From the NCBI GenBank assembly GCA_017528825.1, contig JAFXOI010000005.1, positions 46,517 to 110,516 of the forward strand: 64,000 nucleotides of DNA, written 5' to 3'. The position numbers and the translations under genes were made by a program. Shown here one piece after another: positions 57,078 to 64,000 of this stretch (positions are counted from its first letter, which is position 1; each line of letters begins with the position of its first letter). The notes below the pieces were generated by a model. It made no database searches. It was not told the DNA's origin and was given only the letters and a program-made list of their open reading frames with translations. The stretch is from Elusimicrobiaceae bacterium (GTDB lineage Bacteria; Elusimicrobiota; Elusimicrobia; Elusimicrobiales; Elusimicrobiaceae).

Positions 57078-57116
57078 AGACGGAACAAATTAACAATTTG
57101 TTCCGTCTTGCTTTTT
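57078..57116 (+). terminator. Rho-independent terminator after guaD
   Basis: AGACGGAACAAATT (57078-57091) and AATTTGTTCCGTCT (57095-57108) form a perfect 14-bp stem with a 3-nt loop, followed by TGCTTTTT. Confidence 0.92.
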
Positions 57117-57355
57117 AGGATATACAATTTTCCAAATTCCCATTACTTTGCGGTCTCTTGCCCTGGACGTGGCCCTGCCACGCCTGGTGGGCAACTATAT
57201 CCCGCAAATTAATTATGAATTTGAAAAATCATAATAGCGTTTTGCAATCCCGCGCACGGCTGCACGGCAACTATATCCCGCAACGATATCGCAAAATGAC
57301 GTAAAATGAGAAAAAGACCGCGAGAGGATTTTTGCGGCAGAAAAGGCTTAATTGG
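57117..57355. repeat. Noncoding spacer with an 18-bp direct repeat and inverted GCGGTCT/AGACCGC
   Basis: No gene found. GGCAACTATATCCCGCAA occurs at 57190-57207 and again at 57266-57283. GCGGTCT near 57151 is matched by AGACCGC near 57315 in inverted orientation. The stretch reads unlike neighbouring spacers (locally GC-rich with an A/T-rich middle) and may be a decayed repeat element; the birA promoter lies at its right end. Confidence 0.45.
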
Positions 57356-57361
57356 TAAAAT
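57332..57361 (+). promoter_or_regulatory. Promoter of a leaderless birA mRNA
   Basis: TTGCGG (57332-57337), 18 bp, TAAAAT (57356-57361), then exactly 6 nt to the ATG at 57368 with no RBS. Confidence 0.6.
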
Positions 57362-57367
57362 ATAACT

Positions 57368-57961
57368 ATGCAAGAAATCGATTTGGCATTAGGCACCGTA
57401 AACCAATTAGTCAGCGTAGAAGTTTTGGACAGTACGCAAAACTTGGCGCGCGAGTTGGCCGAACAAGGTGCACAAGACCGCACGTTGGTGCTGGCCTATG
57501 AACAAACCCATGGCCGCGGCCAGTACGAGCGCGCATGGAATGCTAAGCGCGGCGGGGTCTATTTTACGCTTTTGTTACGTCCGCAAAAAGAAGTGTGTCA
57601 CACCGGCACATTAAGTGTGCGCGCAGCGCAGGCCGTTTGTGAGACCTTGCAAAAAATGTTTGGTTTCAAAACTAAAATCAAACATCCTAACGATGTACTG
57701 GTGTGGGAAGCCAACACAAAAAAATGGAAAAAGATTTGCGGCATTTTAATTGAATCTTCTACGCAAGCACATCGTACACAATGGTTGCTGGTAGGCGTAG
57801 GTATTAATGTAAACAATCCTTTAACGCCGGCCTTAAAAGACACGGCTACCAGTGTCAAAAAAATGTTGGGCAGAGAGATTGACCCCGAGTGGGTATTGCA
57901 AGAAGTTTTAGAAGCGTTTTTTGCTCAATATGCCCAGTGGCAACTTTCCAGTCAAATCTAA
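57368..57961 (+). CDS. birA: Biotin-protein ligase, short form
   Basis: A 197-residue ligase that activates biotin and attaches it to carboxylase carrier proteins. The ATP/biotin site is THGRGQYERAWNAKRGGVYFTLLLRP, with IKHPNDVLV and KKICGILIESS (biotin lysine region) and GVGINVNN. There is no N-terminal helix-turn-helix, and the small C-terminal SH3-like domain is reduced or absent, so it cannot act as a repressor like E. coli BirA. Confidence 0.9.
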   Translation: MQEIDLALGTVNQLVSVEVLDSTQNLARELAEQGAQDRTLVLAYEQTHGRGQYERAWNAKRGGVYFTLLLRPQKEVCHTGTLSVRAAQAVCETLQKMFGFKTKIKHPNDVLVWEANTKKWKKICGILIESSTQAHRTQWLLVGVGINVNNPLTPALKDTATSVKKMLGREIDPEWVLQEVLEAFFAQYAQWQLSSQI

Positions 57962-57964
57962 CAT

Positions 57965-57996
57965 AAAAAACCCCCGCTTTTACGCGGGGGGTTTAT
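57965..57996. terminator. Bidirectional terminator between birA and the response regulator
   Basis: AACCCCCGC and GCGGGGGGTTT arms around a TTTTAC loop, with an A-run before and T-rich sequence after; it serves two convergent genes. Confidence 0.88.
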
Positions 57997-58009
57997 TTGG
58001 TTTGAAAAA

Positions 58010-58375
58010 CTAATCTCCCAAAGTTTCTTTCACCTTGATAATTAAGTCTTTGAGCACAAACGGTTTTGTGAAGAAGGCTTTTACTTGCGGGAACGCCTTA
58101 AACATACGTTCCGATTCTACAAGAGCCGACATCACAATAACCGGGATGGAGGCTAAATCCGCATCTTGTTCCATGATAGAAGCCACAGCGCGTCCGTCCA
58201 TACCTGGCAACATCACATCTAACATGACCAGTTGGGGCCGGTTCTGTTTCATTTTTGCGATAGCATCGCGGCCGCTCTGGCAAGCGTGTACCTCATACCC
58301 TTCGCGGGCTAACACTAACGTCAATAATTGAACGATAGTTGTTTCGTCTTCAATAATTAAAATACGTTTTTTCAT
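58010..58375 (-). CDS. Stand-alone response-regulator receiver domain (CheY-like)
   Basis: A 121-residue single receiver domain. The acidic pocket is Glu9/Asp10 (IIEDE), the phosphorylated residue Asp53 in LVMLDVMLPGMDG, with Ser83 and Lys104 (FFTKPF) completing the switch. There is no output domain, so it must act by protein contact, as in motility, pilus control or phosphorelay. No histidine kinase is nearby. It is divergent from tilS. Confidence 0.9.
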   Translation of the reverse strand: MKKRILIIEDETTIVQLLTLVLAREGYEVHACQSGRDAIAKMKQNRPQLVMLDVMLPGMDGRAVASIMEQDADLASIPVIVMSALVESERMFKAFPQVKAFFTKPFVLKDLIIKVKETLGD

Positions 58376-58400
58376 TTTGAGTTCCTTCCGCTATTTTTAT

Positions 58401-58406
58401 TATACT
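58401..58406 (+). promoter_or_regulatory. -10 element of a leaderless tilS mRNA
   Basis: TATACT with 7 nt to the ATG at 58414; no Shine-Dalgarno sequence. Confidence 0.5.
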
Positions 58407-58413
58407 TTTTTAT

Positions 58414-59142
58414 ATGGCAAAAAAAACATTTGAAGCTTCAACTTGGAAAAATATGCTGGCTTTTGCGACCCCGTTCTTTAAGCGGGGGGAAACGGTATTG
58501 GTCGGATTTTCCGGCGGACCGGATTCGGTATGCTTGTTACATTTCTTGCATCATTTAGCCGGCAAAAAACATTTTGAGGTAGTTGCCGTACATGTACATC
58601 ACGGACTACGCGGCAAACAAGCCGATGCCGATGCGCGCTTCTGCCGCAGTTTATGCAAGCAATGGGATATCCCGTTTTTGCTCAAAAAGAAAGCCGTGCG
58701 GGCTCTAGCTAAAAAACAAGATTTAAGTATCGAACATGCGGCTCGCAAAGCCCGTTATGAAGCCTTTGCCGCCGCGGCTAAGCAAACCGGCGCCAGCAAA
58801 GTGGCTTTAGGACATCATGCCGATGATCAAGCCGAAACGGTACTGCTCAATTTATTACGCGGTACGAAACCGGAAGGCTTGAGCGGCATTCCCGTCCGCC
58901 GTCCTTTAAGTAAACAGGTAGAAATTGTGCGTCCGCTGTTTTGCATTACCCGTGGCGAAGTGGAAGAGTATTTAAGAGAGAACAAACTCCCTTTTGTGGT
59001 GGACCAAACCAATCAAGATTCTGCCTATACACGCAATTGGATTCGGCACGAGCTGTTGCCTTTCTTAGAGAAGAAACAACCGCAAATCCGCCAGCATTTA
59101 GTCCGCTTAGCGGCATCCTTGGCCGAAAAATTACGCTCGTAA
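58414..59142 (+). CDS. tilS: tRNA(Ile)-lysidine synthase, short form
   Basis: A 242-residue N-type ATP pyrophosphatase. The PP-loop is VGFSGGPDSVCLLHF (residues about 30-44), with LGHHADDQAETVLLNLLRGT and DQTNQDSAYTRNWIRHELLPFL as TilS signatures. It changes cytidine 34 of the AUA-reading tRNA-Ile to lysidine. The C-terminal tRNA-binding domains of the E. coli enzyme are missing, as in many small forms. Confidence 0.9.
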   Translation: MAKKTFEASTWKNMLAFATPFFKRGETVLVGFSGGPDSVCLLHFLHHLAGKKHFEVVAVHVHHGLRGKQADADARFCRSLCKQWDIPFLLKKKAVRALAKKQDLSIEHAARKARYEAFAAAAKQTGASKVALGHHADDQAETVLLNLLRGTKPEGLSGIPVRRPLSKQVEIVRPLFCITRGEVEEYLRENKLPFVVDQTNQDSAYTRNWIRHELLPFLEKKQPQIRQHLVRLAASLAEKLRS

Positions 59143-59171
59143 AGCAACTGTGCTACCCCGGGGCAATTTGC

Positions 59172-59177
59172 TATCAT
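59172..59177 (+). promoter_or_regulatory. Extended -10 of a leaderless murE mRNA
   Basis: TGC followed by TATCAT, exactly 6 nt before the ATG at 59184. No RBS is present. It lies 30 bp after the tilS stop. Confidence 0.5.
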
Positions 59178-59183
59178 ATATGC

Positions 59184-60650
59184 ATGATTTCCCGTGTCTT
59201 GGCCTATGCCGCTGAAAAAAATATCACGCTTACCGGACTCACGTTTAACTCTGCTGATGTAAAGCCGGGGTTTGCTTTTTGGGCACTCAAAGGCGTGCAT
59301 CATGACGGTAATGCTTTTATTGAAGACGCTATTAAAAAGGGCGCGGCTTTAATTGTTTCGGCGCAACCGCTTAGCCAAAAAATTTCTGTTCCGTTTTATC
59401 TATCTGATCAAATAGATGCCGATATGGCCGACGCTGCTTATGAATTTTATGGCCGGCCTTCCGATCAGTTAAATGTTATCGGTATAACCGGCACGAAAGG
59501 AAAAACAAGTATTTCCTATTTGACGGAAGCAGTATTGGAACACGCCGGTAAAAAAGTATCCGTATTAGGTACGGTCAATTACCGCATCAATGGCCATGTT
59601 GTGATGGATGCTCCTAACACGACCCCGCTTGCTTTCCCGCTCTTTGCGTTGCTTTGGCAAATGAAACAACAGAAAACAGATGCCTTGGTGATGGAAGTGT
59701 CTTCTCATTCTCTGGAACAGCAACGCGTCAAGCACATTCACTTTGATACAGCCGTTTTTACGAATTTGCAACGGGACCATTTAGATTTTCATCACACTTT
59801 TGAAAACTATTTTTCCGCTAAGAAAAAATTATTCGAAGAATTGCTTTCTGCCGATAATCACAAGCCTGCTAAAACCGCTATTGTCAATATCGATGATGCC
59901 TATGGCAGACAACTGGTAGATATGTTACGCGGTCGGGTGCGTGTGTTGACGTATGGAATGGAAAATCCGGCAGATTATCAGGCCACAGAGATTGTAGAAA
60001 GTTTGCACGGCACTACTTTTAAGGTAAAAGGACTGACCGGAAAAATTAATTTATTAGGGCGCCATAATGTGTACAATGCTTTAGCCGCTTTGTGCATTGG
60101 TGTTGCCAATGGCGTACCGGAGCAGACCGCGCTGGCGGGGCTGGCTAATTTGCCCGGTGTGCCGGGGCGTATGGAGCGCATTGATGCGGGGCAAGATTTC
60201 TTTGTATTTGTAGATTTTGCATATACGGATGAGTCTTTGCAACGCGCCTTTGAGACGGTCAAACATTTTAAGAAGGGACGTATTTTAACGGTTTTCGGTT
60301 GTGGAGGCGACAGAGACCGCACCAAACGCCCTTTGATGGGGCATACCGCATGCGTCAATAGTGATTATGTTTTCTTAACCAACGATAATCCCCGTACGGA
60401 AGATCCTAAACAAATTTTCGCAGATATTGAAAAAGGCATGGAAGGCTTTTCTAATTATGTGATAGAACCGGACCGCCGAGCGGCTATCTTTCAAGCCATA
60501 GCCGCTGCCAAAAAAGATGATATTGTCATTATTGCGGGCAAGGGGCATGAGCAAACCCAGAAAATCGGTCATACCGTACTGCCTTTTTCAGATCAGCAAA
60601 CCGTGCGAGAAGCTTTGGAGAAACGACATGTTCAAACCGGAAAAATTTAA
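59184..60650 (+). CDS. murE: UDP-MurNAc-tripeptide synthetase MurE (meso-DAP type)
   Basis: A 488-residue Mur ligase. The ATP loop is GITGTKGKTSISYL, the middle domain has VMEVSSHSLEQQRV and NLQRDHLDFH, and the specificity motif is DNPR in FLTNDNPRTEDP, which selects meso-diaminopimelate over lysine. It adds the third residue of the peptidoglycan stem peptide in the cytoplasm. The frame is open upstream to 58941 inside tilS, but ATG 59184 is the proper start. It overlaps murD by 23 bases. Confidence 0.93.
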   Translation: MISRVLAYAAEKNITLTGLTFNSADVKPGFAFWALKGVHHDGNAFIEDAIKKGAALIVSAQPLSQKISVPFYLSDQIDADMADAAYEFYGRPSDQLNVIGITGTKGKTSISYLTEAVLEHAGKKVSVLGTVNYRINGHVVMDAPNTTPLAFPLFALLWQMKQQKTDALVMEVSSHSLEQQRVKHIHFDTAVFTNLQRDHLDFHHTFENYFSAKKKLFEELLSADNHKPAKTAIVNIDDAYGRQLVDMLRGRVRVLTYGMENPADYQATEIVESLHGTTFKVKGLTGKINLLGRHNVYNALAALCIGVANGVPEQTALAGLANLPGVPGRMERIDAGQDFFVFVDFAYTDESLQRAFETVKHFKKGRILTVFGCGGDRDRTKRPLMGHTACVNSDYVFLTNDNPRTEDPKQIFADIEKGMEGFSNYVIEPDRRAAIFQAIAAAKKDDIVIIAGKGHEQTQKIGHTVLPFSDQQTVREALEKRHVQTGKI

Positions 60651-62004
60651 AGGAAAAAAAGCGTGTGTATTAGGCTTGGGCCGCAGCGGACGGTATGTGG
60701 CAAAGTTGCTGGCCGACCATGGATTTAAGGTGCTTATCAGCGAAGAACACCAACCGACCCATATTCCGGATTTTCCGGCCCATATATCCGTGGAAACCGG
60801 CGGACATACTTCCCAAGTGTTTACGTGCGGTTTTATTGTTAAAAGTCCGGGTATTTTTCCTAAAAGTCCTGTGCTAAAAGAGGCAAAAAAACGCAAAATT
60901 CCGGTGTTTTCTGAATTAGAAGTAGCTTTATCTTTTATGCCCGCGGGGATAGAGGTGCTGGCGGTTAGCGGTACGAACGGAAAAACTACGACCACCAGTT
61001 TGCTGGGGGAAATTTTGAAAGAGTATTGTGCTCAAAAACAGCCGCAACGGCAGGTGTTTGTGACGGGCAATATCGGCAAACCGGTTTCCAGTGTTTCCAA
61101 CGAAATCAAAAAAGGCGATTTTTTAGTGTTGGAAGTGTCGAGTTATCAACTGGAAGATAGCACTTTTTTCCGCCCTAATGTGGCGTGTTTACTCAATATC
61201 ACGCCGGATCATTTAGATCATCACGGCGGTATGATTAATTATATGAAGGCCAAAGCACGGTTGTTTTCCAACCAACGTCGTTCGGATATTGCCATTTTGA
61301 ACGGTGCTGATCCGTTTTGCGCCGCTTTGGCTCGCCAAATTAAAGCGCAGTTAGGGGCGTTTTCGGCGCAACCCAATCATGCCCTGAAAACAGATGTTTT
61401 TTATGACGGCGATGAAATAATTTTTAGCATGGGCTATCGGTTGCGCCCGCCGAAGTTAAAAGGAATTCATAATGTGGAAAATGCGATGGCGGCCGCCTTA
61501 TGTGCGTTGGCGGTGGGCGTAGGACCCGATGTGATTCAGAAGGCTTTTGATCGTTTTGAGCCCATGGAACATCGGATTGAGCCTTTTGCTTACCACCGCG
61601 GGGTTATTTATATTAATGATTCCAAAGCTACCAATTTAGACTCTACCGTGATTGCACTGAAATCCTTTGAAAAGACCAAAAACATTTGGCTGATTTTAGG
61701 AGGGCGTGACAAAGGTGCCTCTTATTCCGTGTTAGCTCCGTATGTACATGACCATTGCAAAGGTATTTTGACAATCGGCGAGAGTATGGACAAAATAGAG
61801 CAGGAACTAAAAACAGATGTACCTATTGTTCGAGGGGGCGATTTGAAAACAGTAGTGGATTATTTGTTTCAAACCGCTGAAAAAGGGGACATCGTGTTGC
61901 TTTCGCCGGCTTGCGCTTCCTTTGATCAATTTAAGAGTTACGAAGAACGCGGACGTATTTTTAAGGAACTGGTCAACACTCATATCAAAAAAGCCCGTCA
62001 ATAA
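60628..62004 (+). CDS. murD: UDP-MurNAc-alanine:D-glutamate ligase MurD
   Basis: A 458-residue Mur ligase. The N-terminal Rossmann domain begins KKACVLGLGRSGRYVAKLLADHGF, the ATP loop is VSGTNGKTTTTSLLGEIL, then LEVSSYQLEDS, NITPDHLDHHGG and INDSKATNLDSTVIALK. It adds D-glutamate to UDP-MurNAc-L-alanine. ATG 60628 is chosen since GGAG lies 6 nt before it and the protein begins as in the family. It overlaps the end of murE; MurF and MraY are not in the window. Confidence 0.93.
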   Translation: MFKPEKFKGKKACVLGLGRSGRYVAKLLADHGFKVLISEEHQPTHIPDFPAHISVETGGHTSQVFTCGFIVKSPGIFPKSPVLKEAKKRKIPVFSELEVALSFMPAGIEVLAVSGTNGKTTTTSLLGEILKEYCAQKQPQRQVFVTGNIGKPVSSVSNEIKKGDFLVLEVSSYQLEDSTFFRPNVACLLNITPDHLDHHGGMINYMKAKARLFSNQRRSDIAILNGADPFCAALARQIKAQLGAFSAQPNHALKTDVFYDGDEIIFSMGYRLRPPKLKGIHNVENAMAAALCALAVGVGPDVIQKAFDRFEPMEHRIEPFAYHRGVIYINDSKATNLDSTVIALKSFEKTKNIWLILGGRDKGASYSVLAPYVHDHCKGILTIGESMDKIEQELKTDVPIVRGGDLKTVVDYLFQTAEKGDIVLLSPACASFDQFKSYEERGRIFKELVNTHIKKARQ

Positions 62005-62067
62005 AGCCTCAGCATGCTAAGTAGGAAATTTAATAAAATATAAGAAATTGAGAGTGTAGGATTATCC

Positions 62068-63168
62068 ATGAAAGAAGATTATTATGAAATATTAGGCATT
62101 TCTCGCACGGCCACGGAAACGGAAATCAAATCGGCTTTTCGTCGGGCCGCGATGAAATGTCACCCCGATCGTAATCCCGGCGATAAAAATGCGGAAGAAC
62201 AATTTAAGAAAGTAAATGAGGCTTTTTCTGTCTTGTCGGACCCGCAGAAAAAACAGGTGTACGACCAATACGGACATGACGGCTTAAACGGAGCGGGCGG
62301 TTTTGGCGGATTTAATGCCTCCGGCTTTGCTGATGTAGGAGATATTTTCGGCTCTGTTTTTGGAGATATTTTTGGGGGCGGTTTTGGGGCGCGCGGCGGT
62401 AAACCGCGGGTGCGCCGTGGGGAAGATTTGAAAGTAGATGTGGATTTGACTTTAGAACAAGCCTATAGCGGTTTAGAGAAAGAAGTTTCGTATACACGGT
62501 TGGACCGCTGTAGTGCCTGCGGCGGAACCGGCGCAGAAGAAGGGAGCCAAGTCAAAACCTGTCGTTCTTGCAACGGAACGGGCAGCGTAGTGTACCAACA
62601 AGGATTTTTTAGTATGCGCCAAACCTGTCCGGACTGCGGTGGCAAGGGCCAAGTAGTGGAAAAACCCTGCAAAAAATGTCGCGGTACCGGTGAAGAGCGG
62701 GTCAAAGAGAAAATTACCGTTAAAATTCCGTCTGGTGTGCGCAGCGGGGTCACCTTACGCGTTACCAATGGCGGAGATATCGGCCAAAATGGCGGCGGTT
62801 ATGGTGACTTATATGTAGAAATGCATGTAAAAAATCATAAAATCTTTGAGCGTGAAGGTGACAATTTACTTTTAAGTGCAACGATTACTTATCCGCAAGC
62901 CGTTTTGGGAGGCAGTATCAAAGTACCTACCATTGAAGGCAAAGAAATAGAAGTCACTATTCCCAAAGGTACCCAATTTGGGGAAGTATTAAAAATGCAA
63001 GGGTGCGGTATGCCAAAACTGGGCAAGAAAGGCTTTGGTGATTTACTCATTGCGGTAAAAATAGAAGTTCCTAAAAAACCGACTGCCCGCCAAAAAGAAC
63101 TGCTCGAAGAGTTGGCCAAAGAAACCGGTGGCAAAAAAAGTTTCTTTGAAAAATTATTTGAGAAATAA
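62068..63168 (+). CDS. dnaJ: Chaperone DnaJ (Hsp40)
   Basis: A 366-residue co-chaperone of DnaK. J domain (residues 1-70, with CHPDRNPGDKNAEEQF), Gly/Phe-rich linker (about 72-115), four CXXCXGXG zinc repeats (CSACGGTG, CRSCNGTG, CPDCGGKG, CKKCRGTG) and the C-terminal substrate domains. No DnaK or GrpE gene is adjacent and no CIRCE element (TTAGCACTC-N9-GAGTGCTAA) is present upstream. Its stop codon directly abuts the stop of the convergent gene on the other strand. Confidence 0.95.
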   Translation: MKEDYYEILGISRTATETEIKSAFRRAAMKCHPDRNPGDKNAEEQFKKVNEAFSVLSDPQKKQVYDQYGHDGLNGAGGFGGFNASGFADVGDIFGSVFGDIFGGGFGARGGKPRVRRGEDLKVDVDLTLEQAYSGLEKEVSYTRLDRCSACGGTGAEEGSQVKTCRSCNGTGSVVYQQGFFSMRQTCPDCGGKGQVVEKPCKKCRGTGEERVKEKITVKIPSGVRSGVTLRVTNGGDIGQNGGGYGDLYVEMHVKNHKIFEREGDNLLLSATITYPQAVLGGSIKVPTIEGKEIEVTIPKGTQFGEVLKMQGCGMPKLGKKGFGDLLIAVKIEVPKKPTARQKELLEELAKETGGKKSFFEKLFEK

Positions 63169-64000
63169 TTACAAATATCCGCTCGCGTTGATTTTCTCTA
63201 ACGCCTCTGCACATTTGCCGGCGGGACAGACGGGCGCATTTCCGCAATAAGCCCCGCAACAGCAAGATGTATCATCATAACTAGATTTAAACTGCGCGTG
63301 ATTTATGTCACAAAACGAGTTCGCGTTATTTGCATAACAAATACTATGATTGGTAAAAGTTCCGCTACTACAAGCATAATCTGCATTTCCAACACAAATA
63401 CCCCCGTTAAAAGTACTTTGTGGACAGCCAAATCCACCTTTAGCAATACACATTCCTCCTTTTTCTACATAAAGATTAGGACAAGAATAATGTCCTCCTT
63501 CGGTTTTACAAACCCCTCCCTCGCTAATGGTAGAATTGGCACAACCACTGTTTGCATTAAGGGCATAACACATTCCTTCGGCACCAATAGTATGTTTTCC
63601 ACCGTTATATCCACACTGATCGCTTAATCCCGTTATAACACCCATTCCTAACTCACTACAACGAGTAGCTGTGTCTTTATAGCATTTTGTTTTACTGCTG
63701 GACCACGAACGTGAGGCATTTCCGCAAATATCTTTGGTAATCTCTTGGTCTAATAAATAGCCGACATATCCGTCTTGCTCCGTTAATTCTTGCCCCATTA
63801 AGAGCTTGCCGCATAAACGGTTTGCCCTTTCATCATTTTTTAATGCTTCACAATGCAGTTGCCCGGCAAATTTCGGGTTATCATCTAAATAACTAGCCAG
63901 TCGTACATTAGGCAACTTACTATTCGTAACCCGGATGACATTGGGGTCGGCCGTATTATTAGGTGTTACTAAAGCAAAGGTTAAATCTGCATTATTCATA
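63169..64000 (-). CDS. Cysteine-rich repeat protein, probably secreted or pilin-linked (5' end outside the window)
   Basis: About 276 residues are visible; the frame runs to the right edge, so the true start and any signal or pilin N-terminus may lie beyond. The middle contains five imperfect repeats of about 20 residues of the form G-(M/V/I)-C-x7-9-C-x-x-(S/L), for example GMCYALNANSGCANSTIS, GVCKTEGGHYSCPNLYVE, GMCIAKGGFGCPQSTF. Many cysteines and glycines suggest a disulphide-rich exported protein. Function is unknown. There is no spacer or terminator between it and dnaJ. Confidence 0.6.
   Translation of the reverse strand, partial: MNNADLTFALVTPNNTADPNVIRVTNSKLPNVRLASYLDDNPKFAGQLHCEALKNDERANRLCGKLLMGQELTEQDGYVGYLLDQEITKDICGNASRSWSSSKTKCYKDTATRCSELGMGVITGLSDQCGYNGGKHTIGAEGMCYALNANSGCANSTISEGGVCKTEGGHYSCPNLYVEKGGMCIAKGGFGCPQSTFNGGICVGNADYACSSGTFTNHSICYANNANSFCDINHAQFKSSYDDTSCCCGAYCGNAPVCPAGKCAEALEKINASGYL

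Noticed and set aside
57213..57302. Small 29-codon frame (starting MNLKNH) in the guaD-birA spacer
   Set aside because: No RBS, no family resemblance, and it overlaps the direct repeat; it is better explained as chance.

Overview
The window looks like a chromosomal segment of an anaerobic, host- or gut-associated Elusimicrobiota (Elusimicrobium-like) bacterium. This is inferred from the recurring orphan type IV prepilins with an FTLIELLVVVLIIG-type N-terminus, the Gram-negative envelope genes (heptose epimerase, outer-membrane barrels, lipoprotein, DAP-type MurE) and an anaerobe's oxygen-defence set. No 16S rRNA gene is present, so the taxonomy is a judgement and not a proof.

Layout. From the left edge to 25.5 kb every convincing gene lies on the minus strand: glmU (cut by the edge), a prepilin, a DUF2157/GDYXXLXY pair, mtaB-rsmE, a GIN-domain protein, a Sel1-repeat protein, an SPFH protein, the complete F1Fo ATP synthase operon (with a heptose epimerase gene lodged between atpA and atpG and an apparent frameshift in atpD), another prepilin, a GH13 enzyme, and gyrA-gyrB-DUF721-dnaN-dnaA. 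At 25.5-25.8 kb orientation flips. From there to 64 kb most genes are on the plus strand: superoxide reductase, flavodiiron protein, flavin reductase and rubredoxin; a glycosyltransferase; lepB; parA-parB with two parS-like sites; mgtC-like; a DegT-type aminotransferase; a CsgG-like lipoprotein; serS; TPR and barrel proteins; M3 peptidase, pantothenate kinase and a squalene/phytoene synthase-like gene; a deoxyhypusine-synthase-like gene; dnaX-recR-comEC; guaD; birA; tilS; murE-murD; dnaJ. The flip, the dnaA/dnaN/gyr genes, the DnaA boxes on both sides of dnaA and the nearby parABS locus together place the replication origin around 24-31 kb.

The most interesting material lies between 33.6 and 36.8 kb. 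Two prepilin genes on the minus strand are each preceded by a leader of roughly 240-290 nt that folds the same way in both copies, although several helices have entirely different sequences. In each copy an antiterminator-like long helix competes with a Rho-independent terminator placed just ahead of the pilin ribosome binding site. This looks like an undescribed riboswitch-like attenuator controlling pilin expression. Both pilin genes also carry dispersed palindromic repeats inserted in frame in their leader peptides, and one whole cassette is bracketed by two identical 40-bp terminators.

Functional groups: energy (H+-type ATP synthase), oxygen detoxification, polyamines (pyruvoyl arginine decarboxylase, agmatinase-like and deoxyhypusine-synthase-like genes), peptidoglycan (glmU, murE, murD), DNA uptake/surface (five prepilins, ComEC) and replication/segregation. 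No CRISPR array, insertion sequence, phage gene, rRNA or tRNA gene was seen.
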